This document shows positions 44,179-54,747 of a stretch of 64,000 nt of DNA, piece by piece. The DNA is taken from contig DAIUAM010000004.1 in assembly GCA_036847185.1 (NCBI GenBank), positions 33,499-97,498 on the forward strand. The letters are read 5' to 3'. Under the pieces are notes generated by a model. That model was not told where the DNA came from and did no database searches. It was given only the letters and a program-made list of their open reading frames with translations. Positions within the stretch are counted from its first letter, which is position 1; each line of letters starts with the position of its first letter. This DNA comes from UBA4738 sp002413305. GTDB taxonomy: Bacteria > Actinomycetota > UBA4738. Position numbers and translations under genes: made by a program.

Positions 44179-46116
44179 TCAGAGTCTCGCCCGGATGGCG
44201 CCCAGGGCGTCGGGGTTCTCCAGGCTGGACAGGTCGCCGGGCTCCTTGTCCAGGACGACGGCCCGGAGCGCCCGGCGGACGATCTTCGCGCTGCGCGTCT
44301 TCGGAAGCTCCTGGACGAAAACGACCCGGGACGGCTTGAACGACTTCCCCAGGCGATCGGCGACCAGCCCGGTCAGCTCCCGTGCCAGCTCGTCCGTCTG
44401 TTCGACCCCGGGCCTGGTCACGACGAAGCACCATACGGCCTCGCCCTTCAGTTCGTCGGGGATCCCGACCGCCGCGCTCTCGGCCACGGCGGGGTGGTCG
44501 GTCAGGGCGCTCTCCACCTCCGCCGGTCCCAGGCGCTTGCCGGCGATCTTCATCGTGTCGTCCGACCGGCCGTGCAGGAACCAGAACCCGTCCTCGTCGA
44601 CCATGGCCCAGTCGCCGTGGACCCACACGTCCGGCCAGCGACTCCAGTAGGTGGCGATGTACCGGTCCGGGTCTTTCCAGATGCCACGGGTCATGCCGGG
44701 CCAGGGTTTCTTGCAGACCAGCTCGCCGACCTCGCCGGGCCCGACCGGCGCGCCGTCGGCGTCCCACACGTCGATGTCCATCCCCAGCGCCGGCCCGCGC
44801 AGGGTGCAGGCTTTGAGCGACGTGATCGGCAGGGGCGAAAGGAAGCATGCGCCGACCTCTGTCCCGCCCGAGATGTTGATGATCGGGCAGCGGCCCCCGC
44901 CGACCTCGCGGAGGAACCACAGGTACGGCTCGGGGTTCCAGGGCTCACCGGTCGAACCGAGGATGCGCAGGCTGCTCAAGTTGTGCCCGCGGACGGATTC
45001 GTCGCCTGAGGGGATCAGAGCGCGGATCAAGGTGGGGGAGATGCCCAGCACGTCGATCCGGTGGCGCTCGACCAGGTCCCACAGCCGGTCCGGCGGGTCG
45101 TTCGGCGCTCCGTCGAACAGGAAGACGGTCGCCCCCAATGCGGTGGCGCCGGTGATCTCCCATGGCCCCATGATCCATCCGAGGTCGCTCACCCAGAACA
45201 GCGTCTCGTCCTGGTGGAGGTCGGTCTGGTAGGCGACCTCTTCGGCGATCTTCACCAGGAACCCGCCGTGGACGTGGACCGAACCCTTCGGCCTCCCGGT
45301 GGTGCCGGAGGTGTAGGCGACGAACAGCGGGTGCTCGGGGTCGAGGTGGGCGGTGTCGAAGGGCGCCGCGGGTTGAGCGTCCAGCAGCTCCCCCCACCGC
45401 ACGTCCCGGCCCTCCGTCCACGGAAGGCCGGTCCGGCCCAGCCGTTCCCACACCACGACGTGGCGGACGGAGGGCGCCGCGGCGACCGCTTCATCCGCCG
45501 TCTCCTTCATGGGGACGACCTTCCCCCGGCGCGTCGTGCCGTCGGCTGTGATGAGGACCGTGCAGCCGGCGTCCCGGAGCCGGGTGGCCACGGCGTCGGC
45601 CCCGTAGCCGGAGAACAGCGGAAGGTAGATCGCGCCGAGCTTCGCGCAGGCCAGCGTGGCGGCCACCGTCTCGGGCGCCATCGGCAGGAAGATGCCGATG
45701 GTGTCGCCGTCTTGGACGCCCAGCGAGCTCAGGCCGTGGGCCAGCCGGTCGGACATCTCGCGGAGCTCGGCGTAGGTGACGGCCCGCGAACCCGGCTCCT
45801 CGCCCTCCCACCGCACGGCGACGCGGTCCGGGGTGCGTTCGGCCCATCGGTCCACGCAGTTGTGGGCGAGATTGATCGAGCCTCCCCGGAACCACGTCGC
45901 CCAGGCGATCCCGCCAGAGGTGTCCAGGACCTGCGTGTAGGGCTCGTAGAACTCGAGGCCGAGGTCCTTCACCACCGCGTCCCAGAACCATTCCACGTCG
46001 GCCTGGGATCGCGCGACGAGCTCTTCGTAGCTGCCGATCCCGTTCGCGCGCATGAAACGGGTGACGTTCGCGCGCTCCACGTAATCTTCAGATGGACTCC
46101 ATACGATCTCGCTCAC
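44179..46116 (-). CDS. acetyl-/acyl-CoA synthetase (AMP-forming)
   Basis: 645 residues, ANL superfamily. GTG start. The N-terminal ACAS-type region (YEELVARSQADVEWFWDAVV) places it with acetyl-CoA-synthetase-like enzymes; A3 YTSGTTGRPKGSVHVHGG, A5 SGGTEVGACF, A7 YWSRWPDVWVHGDWAMVD and A10 LPKTRSAKIVRR (catalytic Lys) are present. It activates a carboxylic acid with ATP and CoA. The substrate is uncertain (acetate, propionate or an organic acid). Divergent from the LCP gene, 48 bp apart. Confidence 0.92.
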   Translation of the reverse strand: MSEIVWSPSEDYVERANVTRFMRANGIGSYEELVARSQADVEWFWDAVVKDLGLEFYEPYTQVLDTSGGIAWATWFRGGSINLAHNCVDRWAERTPDRVAVRWEGEEPGSRAVTYAELREMSDRLAHGLSSLGVQDGDTIGIFLPMAPETVAATLACAKLGAIYLPLFSGYGADAVATRLRDAGCTVLITADGTTRRGKVVPMKETADEAVAAAPSVRHVVVWERLGRTGLPWTEGRDVRWGELLDAQPAAPFDTAHLDPEHPLFVAYTSGTTGRPKGSVHVHGGFLVKIAEEVAYQTDLHQDETLFWVSDLGWIMGPWEITGATALGATVFLFDGAPNDPPDRLWDLVERHRIDVLGISPTLIRALIPSGDESVRGHNLSSLRILGSTGEPWNPEPYLWFLREVGGGRCPIINISGGTEVGACFLSPLPITSLKACTLRGPALGMDIDVWDADGAPVGPGEVGELVCKKPWPGMTRGIWKDPDRYIATYWSRWPDVWVHGDWAMVDEDGFWFLHGRSDDTMKIAGKRLGPAEVESALTDHPAVAESAAVGIPDELKGEAVWCFVVTRPGVEQTDELARELTGLVADRLGKSFKPSRVVFVQELPKTRSAKIVRRALRAVVLDKEPGDLSSLENPDALGAIRARL

Positions 46117-46164
46117 CGCGTCGACGACTCCTCATGCGTGCCCTGTAGGCTCACCGGAAGACTA

Positions 46165-47508
46165 ATGGCCCATCGCATCTCCCAGCCAGACGGATCTCCG
46201 CCGCGGCGTCACCGTGGACGCCGGGTCATGCTCGCCGTGGCCGGCGTGCTGGCCGTGCTGCTGGCCGGTGGATCCGGCTTCTCGATCGTGGCCATCAAGC
46301 ACTTCGACCATTCGCTGCTGGTGGGGAGCTTGTGCGTGGGCGTCGAATGCCGTCCCGGCGAAGCGGGGCTTCCGGACGTCAGCACCTTCTGCGAGCACGA
46401 CGCGTGCAACTTCCTGGTGCTGGGGAGCGATAGTCGCGCCGGTCTGACGCCGGCGCAGCAGAAGCAGTTCGGGAGCTCGTCCACGGTGGTCGGCCAGCGC
46501 TCCGACACGATCATCCTGGTCCAGTACGATCCCAACAACAATCGGACGATCGTCCTGAGCATCCCGCGCGACCTGCGCGTCGCGATCCCTGGACACGGCA
46601 CGAACAAGATCAACACTGCGTTCTCCTACGGCCCCGACGTGCTGGTGCAGACGGTGGAGAAGCTGACCGGCCTCAAGATCAACCACTACGTCGAGGTGAA
46701 CTTCTCCGGCTTCCAGGACATCGTGAACGCGCTGGGCGGCGTGCCGGTTTGCATCGACAAGCCGATGGTGGACAGCGTCATCAACCTGAACCTCGCCAAG
46801 GCCGGGTGCTACCAGCTGAACGGGGCGAAGGCGCTAGCGTTCGTCCGCGCCCGCCACGTCCAGGGCGACCTCATCCCGGACTTCTCGCGGATCGCCCGCC
46901 AGCAGCAGTTCATCCGGGCGCTGATGCAGAAGGCGATGTCGGTGGGCGCGATCTTCCACATCTCCCAGTTCGTGGCGGCGGCGAAGAACAACATGGTGAT
47001 CGACAGCCACTTGAACATCTACGACCTCCAGGACCTGACGCTCCGCCTGGCCAAGCTCGGCTCGCAGAACGTGCTGTTCCGCGTGCTGCCGGGGCGTCCC
47101 GTCCAGATCGGTGGGGTGGACTACGTCGAGCTGGTCCAGCCGTCCGCTTCGTTGCTGCTCCAGCGGATCCGGGACGGGAAGGGCCTGGGGAGCATCGGGG
47201 AGCAGTCCCTCGGGACCGCCCCCTCCACCGCGTCGATCACCGTCCACGTCCTGGACGCGAACTCCGGCGGCAAGGCACAGCAGGTCTACGCTTACCTGCA
47301 GAAGTCGGGGTTCGCGGTGACGCCCGTCCAGGCTGCCCCGGCGCAGTTCACCAAGAGCGACATCCTGTTCGGGCACGGGGCGACGAACCAGAAGAACGTC
47401 GTGAACGCGTACCTGGCTTCACTGGACGCCGTCTACGACAATGCCGACACCAACCAGTCGGACATCACGGTCGTCATCGGCCCGGACTTCAAGGGAGTGC
47501 CTTCCTGA
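46165..47508 (+). CDS. LytR-CpsA-Psr (LCP) family protein with LytR C-terminal domain
   Basis: 447 residues. A cytoplasmic basic N-terminus and one transmembrane helix (MLAVAGVLAVLLAGGSGFSI) anchor an extracellular LCP domain: FLVLGSDSRAG, QRSDTIILVQYDPNNN, IPRDLRVAIPGHGTNKINTAFSYG (catalytic Arg/Asp set) and RARHVQGDLIPDFSRIARQQQ. A LytR_C domain (about 355-445) follows. These enzymes transfer glycopolymers from lipid carriers to peptidoglycan. The stop overlaps gatC (TGATG), an unexpected operon join of a wall enzyme and translation genes. Confidence 0.92.
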   Translation: MAHRISQPDGSPPRRHRGRRVMLAVAGVLAVLLAGGSGFSIVAIKHFDHSLLVGSLCVGVECRPGEAGLPDVSTFCEHDACNFLVLGSDSRAGLTPAQQKQFGSSSTVVGQRSDTIILVQYDPNNNRTIVLSIPRDLRVAIPGHGTNKINTAFSYGPDVLVQTVEKLTGLKINHYVEVNFSGFQDIVNALGGVPVCIDKPMVDSVINLNLAKAGCYQLNGAKALAFVRARHVQGDLIPDFSRIARQQQFIRALMQKAMSVGAIFHISQFVAAAKNNMVIDSHLNIYDLQDLTLRLAKLGSQNVLFRVLPGRPVQIGGVDYVELVQPSASLLLQRIRDGKGLGSIGEQSLGTAPSTASITVHVLDANSGGKAQQVYAYLQKSGFAVTPVQAAPAQFTKSDILFGHGATNQKNVVNAYLASLDAVYDNADTNQSDITVVIGPDFKGVPS

Positions 47509-47801
47509 TGCCGGTCGAGATCGACGTCGACCACGTGGCGCGCCTGGCCCGGCTGGCCCTGACCGACGAGGAGCGCGAGCGGTTTCGCCGGCAGTTGGGG
47601 CTGATCCTCGAACACGCCGAGAAGGTTCGCGAGGTCGCGGCCGAGGACGTCCTGCCCACCTCCCACCCCGTGCCCCGCTCCAACGTGTTCCGGCCCGATG
47701 AGGTCGAACCCTCGCTCAGCCACGACGAAGCGATGGCCGGCGCGCCCGAGGTGGAGGACGGGCGGTTCCGGGTGCCGCCGATCATCGAGGAGGAGGGCTG
47801 A
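47508..47801 (+). CDS. gatC: aspartyl/glutamyl-tRNA amidotransferase subunit C
   Basis: 97 residues. IDVDHVARLARLALTDEERERF begins the helical GatC fold and LPTSHPVPRSNVFRPDEV is its conserved extended segment. GatC stabilises GatA and GatB in the GatCAB complex that converts Glu-tRNA(Gln) or Asp-tRNA(Asn) to the amidated forms. ATG overlaps the LCP stop; gatA starts 2 bp after it. Confidence 0.94.
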   Translation: MPVEIDVDHVARLARLALTDEERERFRRQLGLILEHAEKVREVAAEDVLPTSHPVPRSNVFRPDEVEPSLSHDEAMAGAPEVEDGRFRVPPIIEEEG

Positions 47802-47803
47802 GC

Positions 47804-49285
<1,482 letters not shown>

Positions 49286-49435
49286 GCCCCCCTCGGGCCC
49301 CGAGGAGCCGCGTTTCTCACCCAACACGGGTTGTCTTAGTCGAAAAGAAGCTGAGTGGCGGCATCAAGACCGCCGGCGCGATCGAATGTCGCTGCCGAAC
49401 GTCATCATCCCGAGGAGATCGGGCCCATTCCCCCC

Positions 49436-49467
49436 ATGTATGGCGCCATACGTATGGCGCCATACAT
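49436..49467. promoter_or_regulatory. perfect 32-bp palindrome: tandem operator before the RHH-gatB genes
   Basis: The 32 bp read identically on both strands. They contain two copies of the 12-bp dyad TATGGCGCCATA spaced by CG, flanked by ATG/CAT ends. The site is 24 bp before the start of the ribbon-helix-helix gene and 145 bp after gatA. Adjacent tandem dyads are the usual DNA target of dimeric RHH repressors, so autoregulation is likely. A diverged copy lies at 57128. Confidence 0.75.
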
Positions 49468-49491
49468 CAGAGAAGCAGGAGGGGATGGGGG

Positions 49492-49641
49492 ATGAGCTTT
49501 CGAAAGTCCACCATCTGGCTCACTCAGGAAGAGATGCTCGCGCTCGACCGGCTCGCCCTTCAGCGGGGGCTCACGCGTTCGGCCCTCATCCGGGAGGGGA
49601 TCTGGCGGTCCTGCAGTCCCACGACGGAGAGCGACCGGTAG
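49492..49641 (+). CDS. ribbon-helix-helix (CopG/Arc-like) DNA-binding protein
   Basis: 49 residues, start ATG 49492 with AGGAGGGG about 6-13 nt upstream. SFRKSTIWLTQEEMLALDRL gives the beta strand and first helix, and GLTRSALIREGIWRSC the second helix, the pattern of CopG/ParD-like repressors (alternating polar strand, Leu-Ala-rich helix, then R-S-x-L-I-R-E). No toxin partner is next to it, only a small helical protein gene. Role inferred: repressor of the palindrome upstream, and so of gatB. Confidence 0.75.
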   Translation: MSFRKSTIWLTQEEMLALDRLALQRGLTRSALIREGIWRSCSPTTESDR

Positions 49642-49643
49642 GG

Positions 49644-49844
49644 GTGGTGGATTGGTACACGCGCGAACAGGAGCTCGTTATTGCGCTCACGAACGGAGGA
49701 TTTTCGGATGAAGCCATCGCCCAGGAGCTCCGGGCGCCAGTCCAGCGCGTTGCGGAGCTGCGCAGGAGCATCCAGGAGCGCTGGCGTCGCTGGGACGAGG
49801 AAGACGCCCACGAAGACCCATCCGCTATCGTTTCCCAGTCATGA
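49644..49844 (+). CDS. small helical (HTH-like) protein translationally linked to gatB
   Basis: 66 residues from GTG 49644 or 49647. EQELVIALTNGGFSDEAIAQ followed by ELRAPVQRVAELRRSIQERW resembles a helix-turn-helix of the sigma-region-4/LuxR kind, but no family is firm. It starts 2 bp after the RHH gene and its stop overlaps the gatB ATG (ATGA), so RHH, this protein and GatB form one unit. It may be a second regulator or partner of the RHH protein. Confidence 0.6.
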   Translation: MVDWYTREQELVIALTNGGFSDEAIAQELRAPVQRVAELRRSIQERWRRWDEEDAHEDPSAIVSQS

Positions 49845-51340
49845 CCGAAGCCTCCGCCCAGGCGGCCGGCGCCCCCCCCGCCCAGACCGACTTCGATACC
49901 GTCATCGGTCTCGAATGCCACGTCGAGCTCTCCACGGCCACCAAGATGTTCTGCGGCTGTCGGAACGAATTCGGCGCCCCTCCGAACACCAACGTCTGCC
50001 CGGTCTGCCTCGGCCATCCGGGCACCCTCCCCGTTCCCAATGAGAAGGCCATCGAGTACATCGTGAGGATCGGCGTGGCGCTGGACTGCGAGATCGCCCC
50101 CCACAGCCTCTTCCACCGCAAGAACTACTTCTATCCCGACATGCCGAAGAACTTCCAGATCAGCCAGTACGACCTGCCGATCTGCATCAACGGCCACCTC
50201 GACATCGAGCTGCCCGACGGCACGGCCCGGCGGATCGGTATCACCCGTGTCCACATGGAAGAGGACACCGGCAAGACCGTCCACGGCGGCGCGACCGGTC
50301 GGATCGGTGGCGCCGACTATGCCCTCGAGGACTACAACCGGGCCGGCGTCCCGCTCGTCGAGGTCGTCTCGGAGCCCGACATCCGCACCCCCGAAGAGGC
50401 CCGCGCCTACCTCACCGAACTCCGCGCCACCCTGGAGTCCCTCGGCGTCAGCGACGTGCGCATGGAGGAAGGTTCGCTCCGCTGCGACGCCAACATCAGC
50501 CTCCGCCGCCGGGGCGACCACGAGTTCGGCACGAAGATCGAAGTGAAGAACCTGAACTCGATCCGTTCGCTGTACCGCGCCCTCCGTTACGAGCAAGAGC
50601 GTCAGGTCGCGGCGCTGACGGGTGGCGAGCCCCTCATCCAGGAGACCCGGCACTGGGACGAGAACAAGGGCGTCACCACCCACGGCCGCTCCAAGGAGTA
50701 CGCGTTCGACTACCGCTACTTCCCCGAACCGGATCTGGCGCCCCTGGAGCCCGACCCCGAGTGGATCGAGAAGCTCCGGGCGGACCTCCCCGAGCTGCCC
50801 GCCGCCCGCCGTGCCCGGTTCCGGGACCAGTTCGGGCTGGACCCCAACCAGTCGGCCATGCTCACCGAGGATGCGCGCTGGGCGTCGTTCTTCGAGCAGG
50901 CCGTCTCGGACGGCGCGTCGCCCAAGGGCGTGGCGAACTGGATGACGGGCGACCTCGCCGGGCTCCTGAACGAGTCGCACCAGCAGCTGGCCGACGCGAA
51001 CGTGACGCCCTCGCACGTCGCCGAATTGGTCAAGCTCCTTGACGCACACACGATCTCCTCGGCCGGCGCGAAGACCGTACTGGCCGAAGCTTTCGCCAGT
51101 GGGGCCTCCATCGCTTCCATCGTCGAGTCGAAGAGCCTCACGCAGGTCTCCGACACCGGCGCCCTCGAAGCCGTGATCGACGAAGTGGTCGCGGAGAACG
51201 CGGACCTCGTCGAACAGTTCCGCGGGGGCAAGGAAGGCGTGATCAACGCCTTGGTCGGCCACGTGATGAAGAAGACGAAGGGGTCGGCGAACCCCGCGGT
51301 TGCCCAGCAGCTGCTGCGGGAACACATCGCCGCGGGCTGA
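49841..51340 (+). CDS. gatB: aspartyl/glutamyl-tRNA amidotransferase subunit B
   Basis: 499 residues. Kinase-like core: VIGLECHVELSTATKMFCGC, NTNVCPVCLGHPGTLPVPN (Zn-type Cys positions), KNYFYPDMPKNFQISQYD and HMEEDTGKTVHGG; C-terminal YqeY-like helical domain (ANWMTGDLAGLLNE, LVGHVMKKTKGSANP). It activates the mischarged tRNA with ATP and adds ammonia from GatA. Separated from gatCA by the two small genes and tandem operator, an uncommon arrangement. Confidence 0.95.
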   Translation: MTEASAQAAGAPPAQTDFDTVIGLECHVELSTATKMFCGCRNEFGAPPNTNVCPVCLGHPGTLPVPNEKAIEYIVRIGVALDCEIAPHSLFHRKNYFYPDMPKNFQISQYDLPICINGHLDIELPDGTARRIGITRVHMEEDTGKTVHGGATGRIGGADYALEDYNRAGVPLVEVVSEPDIRTPEEARAYLTELRATLESLGVSDVRMEEGSLRCDANISLRRRGDHEFGTKIEVKNLNSIRSLYRALRYEQERQVAALTGGEPLIQETRHWDENKGVTTHGRSKEYAFDYRYFPEPDLAPLEPDPEWIEKLRADLPELPAARRARFRDQFGLDPNQSAMLTEDARWASFFEQAVSDGASPKGVANWMTGDLAGLLNESHQQLADANVTPSHVAELVKLLDAHTISSAGAKTVLAEAFASGASIASIVESKSLTQVSDTGALEAVIDEVVAENADLVEQFRGGKEGVINALVGHVMKKTKGSANPAVAQQLLREHIAAG

Positions 51341-51428
51341 TCGAAGGGCCCGAGCGGCGGGTGATACCCTGGCTCGACCCCACCGTCATCGCGGAGATCC
51401 CGACGTCCCGACCAGGAGCGTGAGAGCC

Positions 51429-52580
51429 GTGGAGAAGCCCGAGATCATCATGGCGCCGGGCCCGACGCCCGTTCCGCCCGAGGTCCTGCTGGCGCAAGGG
51501 AGCCCGTTGGTCTACCACCGCGGACCCGGGTACGGGGACCTGCTGCGCGAGGTGACCGAAGGGCTCCAGCGCGTCTACCACACGGCCGGCGACGTGCTCA
51601 TCTTCGCCGCCAGCGGCACCGGCGGACTCGAATCGGCGGTCCAGAACCTCTTCTCGCCGGGCGATCGCGTGGTGGTCCCGGTGGCCGGCTACTTCGGGGA
51701 ACGCTTCGCGAAGATCGCCGCCGCGTTCGGGCTGGACGTCCGGCGGATCGACTACGAATGGGGCACAGCCGTGAATGCCGAAGACGTGCGGGCCGCCCTC
51801 CAGGAGGCCCCCACGAAGGCGGTCCTCGTCCAGCACAGCGAGACCTCGACCGGCGTGATCCACGACGTCGAAGCGATCGCCGGGGTGGCCAAGGACGCCG
51901 GCGTGCTGATGGTCGTCGACGGGATCTCGAGCCTCGGCGCCGTCCCCTACGAAGGCGACGCATGGGGCGTAGACGTGTGCGTGGGAGGCTCCCAGAAGGC
52001 GTTCTCCGCGACGCCGGGACTGGCCTTCGTCTCCGTCTCCCCGGCCGCGTGGGAGGCGACGAAGACGGCCACCAACCCGCGGTTCTACTTCGACTGGGCG
52101 GCCTACAAGCAGGCGTACGACCTGCCCAGTCCGGAGAACCCGTTCACGCCAGCCATCTCGCTGATGCTCGGCATGCGGGCGGCCCTTCGCCGGTACTTCG
52201 ACGAGGGGCCCGAGGCGGTCCTGGACCGCCACCGCATCCTGTCCGCCGCGACGAAGGAGGGCATCCGGGCCCTGGGTCTTGACCTGTCCGGTGAGCACCT
52301 CGATCGGGCGTGGGCGGTCACGGCGGTCAATGCGCCGGAGGGCATCGACGGCAACGCCCTGGTGGCGAAGGTTCGCGCCGACCACGGGATCATCCTGGCA
52401 CCGGGACAGGGTCCGCTGAAGGGGAAGGTCTTTCGGATCGGCCACCTCGGGAACTACGACCGGTTCGACATCATCCGGTGCCTGGCCGCGCTCGAGCTCA
52501 CGCTGGCCGAGATGGGGTACCCGGTCAAGCCCGGGTCGGCGGTGGCGGCCGCGGAAGGCGTGTTCGCCGCCCACCCGTGA
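51429..52580 (+). CDS. class V aminotransferase (serine/alanine-glyoxylate type)
   Basis: 383 residues from GTG 51429 (an alternative GTG is at 51420; AGGAG at 51413-51417). Fold type I PLP enzyme: MAPGPTPVPPEVLLAQGSPL, the Ser/Thr loop AASGTGGLESAVQNLF, VDGISSLGAVPYEGD and the PLP Lys in CVGGSQKAFSATPG. The stop overlaps the serA GTG. Because serA follows directly, this enzyme probably transaminates phosphohydroxypyruvate or hydroxypyruvate in serine synthesis in place of classical SerC, as described for some archaea and actinobacteria. Confidence 0.88.
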   Translation: MEKPEIIMAPGPTPVPPEVLLAQGSPLVYHRGPGYGDLLREVTEGLQRVYHTAGDVLIFAASGTGGLESAVQNLFSPGDRVVVPVAGYFGERFAKIAAAFGLDVRRIDYEWGTAVNAEDVRAALQEAPTKAVLVQHSETSTGVIHDVEAIAGVAKDAGVLMVVDGISSLGAVPYEGDAWGVDVCVGGSQKAFSATPGLAFVSVSPAAWEATKTATNPRFYFDWAAYKQAYDLPSPENPFTPAISLMLGMRAALRRYFDEGPEAVLDRHRILSAATKEGIRALGLDLSGEHLDRAWAVTAVNAPEGIDGNALVAKVRADHGIILAPGQGPLKGKVFRIGHLGNYDRFDIIRCLAALELTLAEMGYPVKPGSAVAAAEGVFAAHP

Positions 52581-54163
52581 AGGTCCTCGTCACCGAGCCG
52601 CTGTCCGAATCCGGCCTCGACCTGCTCCGCGGGGAGCTCGACGTGGACGTCCGGCCGGAGCTCGCCAAGGAGGGCCTGGCCGATGCGATCGCCGGCTACC
52701 ACGCGCTGATCATCCGCTCGGCGACGAAGGTCACCGCGGACGTGTTCGACCGGGCCGACGAGCTGCGGGTCGTGGGGCGGGCGGGGATCGGGCTGGACAA
52801 CGTCGACGTGGAGGCCGCGACCCGCCGCGGTGTCATGGTCGTCAACGCACCGGAGGCGAACATCCTCTCGGCCGCCGAGCACACCATGGCACTGCTGCTG
52901 GCCCAGGCCCGGAACATCCCCCAGGCCCACGCGTCGCTGAAGGCCGGCCGCTGGGAGCGCTCGAAGTTCGAAGGCGTGGAGCTGCACGGGAAGACGCTGG
53001 GCATCCTGGGGCTGGGCCGGGTGGGAGCGATGGTGGCAGCCCGGGCGCAGGCCTTCGGGATGCGCCTGGTCGGCTACGACCCCTACGTGTCGAGGGAGCG
53101 CGCGAAGTCCATGGGCGTCGAGCTGATGCCGAGCCTGGAAGCGGTGCTGGTGCAGGCGGACTTCGTCACCATCCACCTTCCGCGGACGCCCGAGACCATC
53201 GGGCTGATCGGGGAGCGAGAGCTGGCCCTGTTGAAGGATGGCGCCCGGATCGTGAACACGGCCCGTGGGGAGATCGTGGACGAGAAGGCGTTGGTGGCTG
53301 CCCTGCGGGACGGGACGATCGGTGGCGCCGCGCTGGACGTGTTCGCCCAGGAGCCCATCCCACCGGCTCACCCGCTGCTGGTGTACGACAACGTGGTGGT
53401 CACCCCGCACCTCGGCGCGTCGACGCGGGAGGCGCAGGACAAGGCCGGGACGGCGATCGCGGAGATGATCGGCCTGGCCCTTCGGGGCGAGTTCGTCCCC
53501 TACGCCGTGAACGTGCCGGCGGCGGGGGAGGTCAGCGAGCGGGTCCGGCTGTTCCTCCCGCTGGCCGAGAAGCTGGGGGCCGTCCTCACCGGCCTGGCCG
53601 CCGGGGCCGTCCGTTCCCTGGAGGCCGAATACGTCGGCCAGCTCGGCGACGAGGACACCCGCGTGCTGACGCTCGCAGCGATCAAGGGCGCGCTGGCATC
53701 GGTGGTCGACGAGCCGGTGTCGTTCGTCAACGCTTCGGTCATCGCGCGGGAGCGGGGGCTGCGGGTGTCGGAACGCAAGTCCGGCGAGTCGCGCGACTAC
53801 GTGAACCTGATGACGCTCCGCTCCGAGACCGACGCCGGCGAGGTGAGCGTGGCCGGGACGCTGGTCGGCCGGCGGGACGGCGAACGACTGGTCCGCGTGT
53901 ACGACTTCGACATCGACATGGCGCCGGCCCGCCACATGGCGTTCTTCCTGTACGAGGACCGTCCCGGCGTGATCGGCACGGTCGGTTCGCTCCTCGGGGC
54001 GGCTGGGGTGAACATCGCCAGCATGGAAGTCGGGCGGCAGCAGGCCGGCGGGCAAGCACTCATGGGGATCACCGTGGACAGCCCGATCCCGGCCGAGGTG
54101 CTGGCCCGGATCGAAGCCGAGGTGCGCGCCGAACGGGCCCGCACGCTGGTCCTGCCAGGCTGA
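52577..54163 (+). CDS. serA: D-3-phosphoglycerate dehydrogenase
   Basis: 528 residues, long actinobacterial type. GTG 52577 overlaps the aminotransferase stop. Catalytic set: Arg in NTARGEIVDE, Glu and His in the following segments (DVFAQEPIPP and TPHLGASTREAQ), Rossmann motif GILGLGRVGAMV. The intervening (ASB) domain and a C-terminal ACT domain (FFLYEDRPGVIGTVGSLLGA, about 455-528) suggest serine feedback control. First step of serine synthesis from 3-phosphoglycerate. Confidence 0.95.
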   Translation: MKVLVTEPLSESGLDLLRGELDVDVRPELAKEGLADAIAGYHALIIRSATKVTADVFDRADELRVVGRAGIGLDNVDVEAATRRGVMVVNAPEANILSAAEHTMALLLAQARNIPQAHASLKAGRWERSKFEGVELHGKTLGILGLGRVGAMVAARAQAFGMRLVGYDPYVSRERAKSMGVELMPSLEAVLVQADFVTIHLPRTPETIGLIGERELALLKDGARIVNTARGEIVDEKALVAALRDGTIGGAALDVFAQEPIPPAHPLLVYDNVVVTPHLGASTREAQDKAGTAIAEMIGLALRGEFVPYAVNVPAAGEVSERVRLFLPLAEKLGAVLTGLAAGAVRSLEAEYVGQLGDEDTRVLTLAAIKGALASVVDEPVSFVNASVIARERGLRVSERKSGESRDYVNLMTLRSETDAGEVSVAGTLVGRRDGERLVRVYDFDIDMAPARHMAFFLYEDRPGVIGTVGSLLGAAGVNIASMEVGRQQAGGQALMGITVDSPIPAEVLARIEAEVRAERARTLVLPG

Positions 54164-54175
54164 GCCTGCCGAGTC

Positions 54176-54655
54176 TCAGCCGGAGATCGTGTAGCCCTTC
54201 TTCGTCAGGTCGGTCAGCGCGCCCTGGACCTCGACCTGGCCGGGGACGCGGTTCTGGCGGACCTCGTTGTCGAAGGACTGGACCGCCGTGACGTCTCCGC
54301 GCTGGGCGGCCGCGGCGAACGCGTCCAACCCGGCGGCGAAGTCCCGAAGGCCCTTCACGAGCTGGTCGTCGTCGGCCTGGGCGTCGGCCGGGGGGTTCAG
54401 TCGGTCCAGCTGGTCGGCCAGCTGGCGGAGCGTGCGGTCGTGGGCCCGGATCGCGGCCACGACCTGGGCAACGGTCTCCTTCGATGCGTCGGCGAAGATC
54501 TGCGACATCTGCGACTGCACGCTCCGTCCGATCACCGTGAGCTTCGATTCGTACGCCTGTTTGGAAAGGCGCGAGGAGCCGCAGGCGGCCAGCAACAGGA
54601 TGGCGGTCAAGGCCAGAGCGACGGTGCGGGCCGTTCGGACCGTTCGGCGGGGCAT
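54176..54655 (-). CDS. putative lipoprotein
   Basis: 159 residues. Twin-Arg-rich N-region and lipobox (VALALTAILLLAACGSS; Cys25) predict lipid anchoring. The mature part is helical, with LTVIGRSVQSQMSQIF and LADQLDRLNPPADAQ, resembling extracellular coiled-coil binding proteins but no named family. Faces the ilvE gene divergently; upstream region shared. Confidence 0.7.
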   Translation of the reverse strand: MPRRTVRTARTVALALTAILLLAACGSSRLSKQAYESKLTVIGRSVQSQMSQIFADASKETVAQVVAAIRAHDRTLRQLADQLDRLNPPADAQADDDQLVKGLRDFAAGLDAFAAAAQRGDVTAVQSFDNEVRQNRVPGQVEVQGALTDLTKKGYTISG

Positions 54656-54747
54656 CGGGGCATCCTCGCAGGAGCCGGGTATCCTTGCCCGCGCCGAGCC
54701 CCAGCCCGCTCATGAGGCTGGAAGCCGGCTCCTGGAGGAGGACCGAG

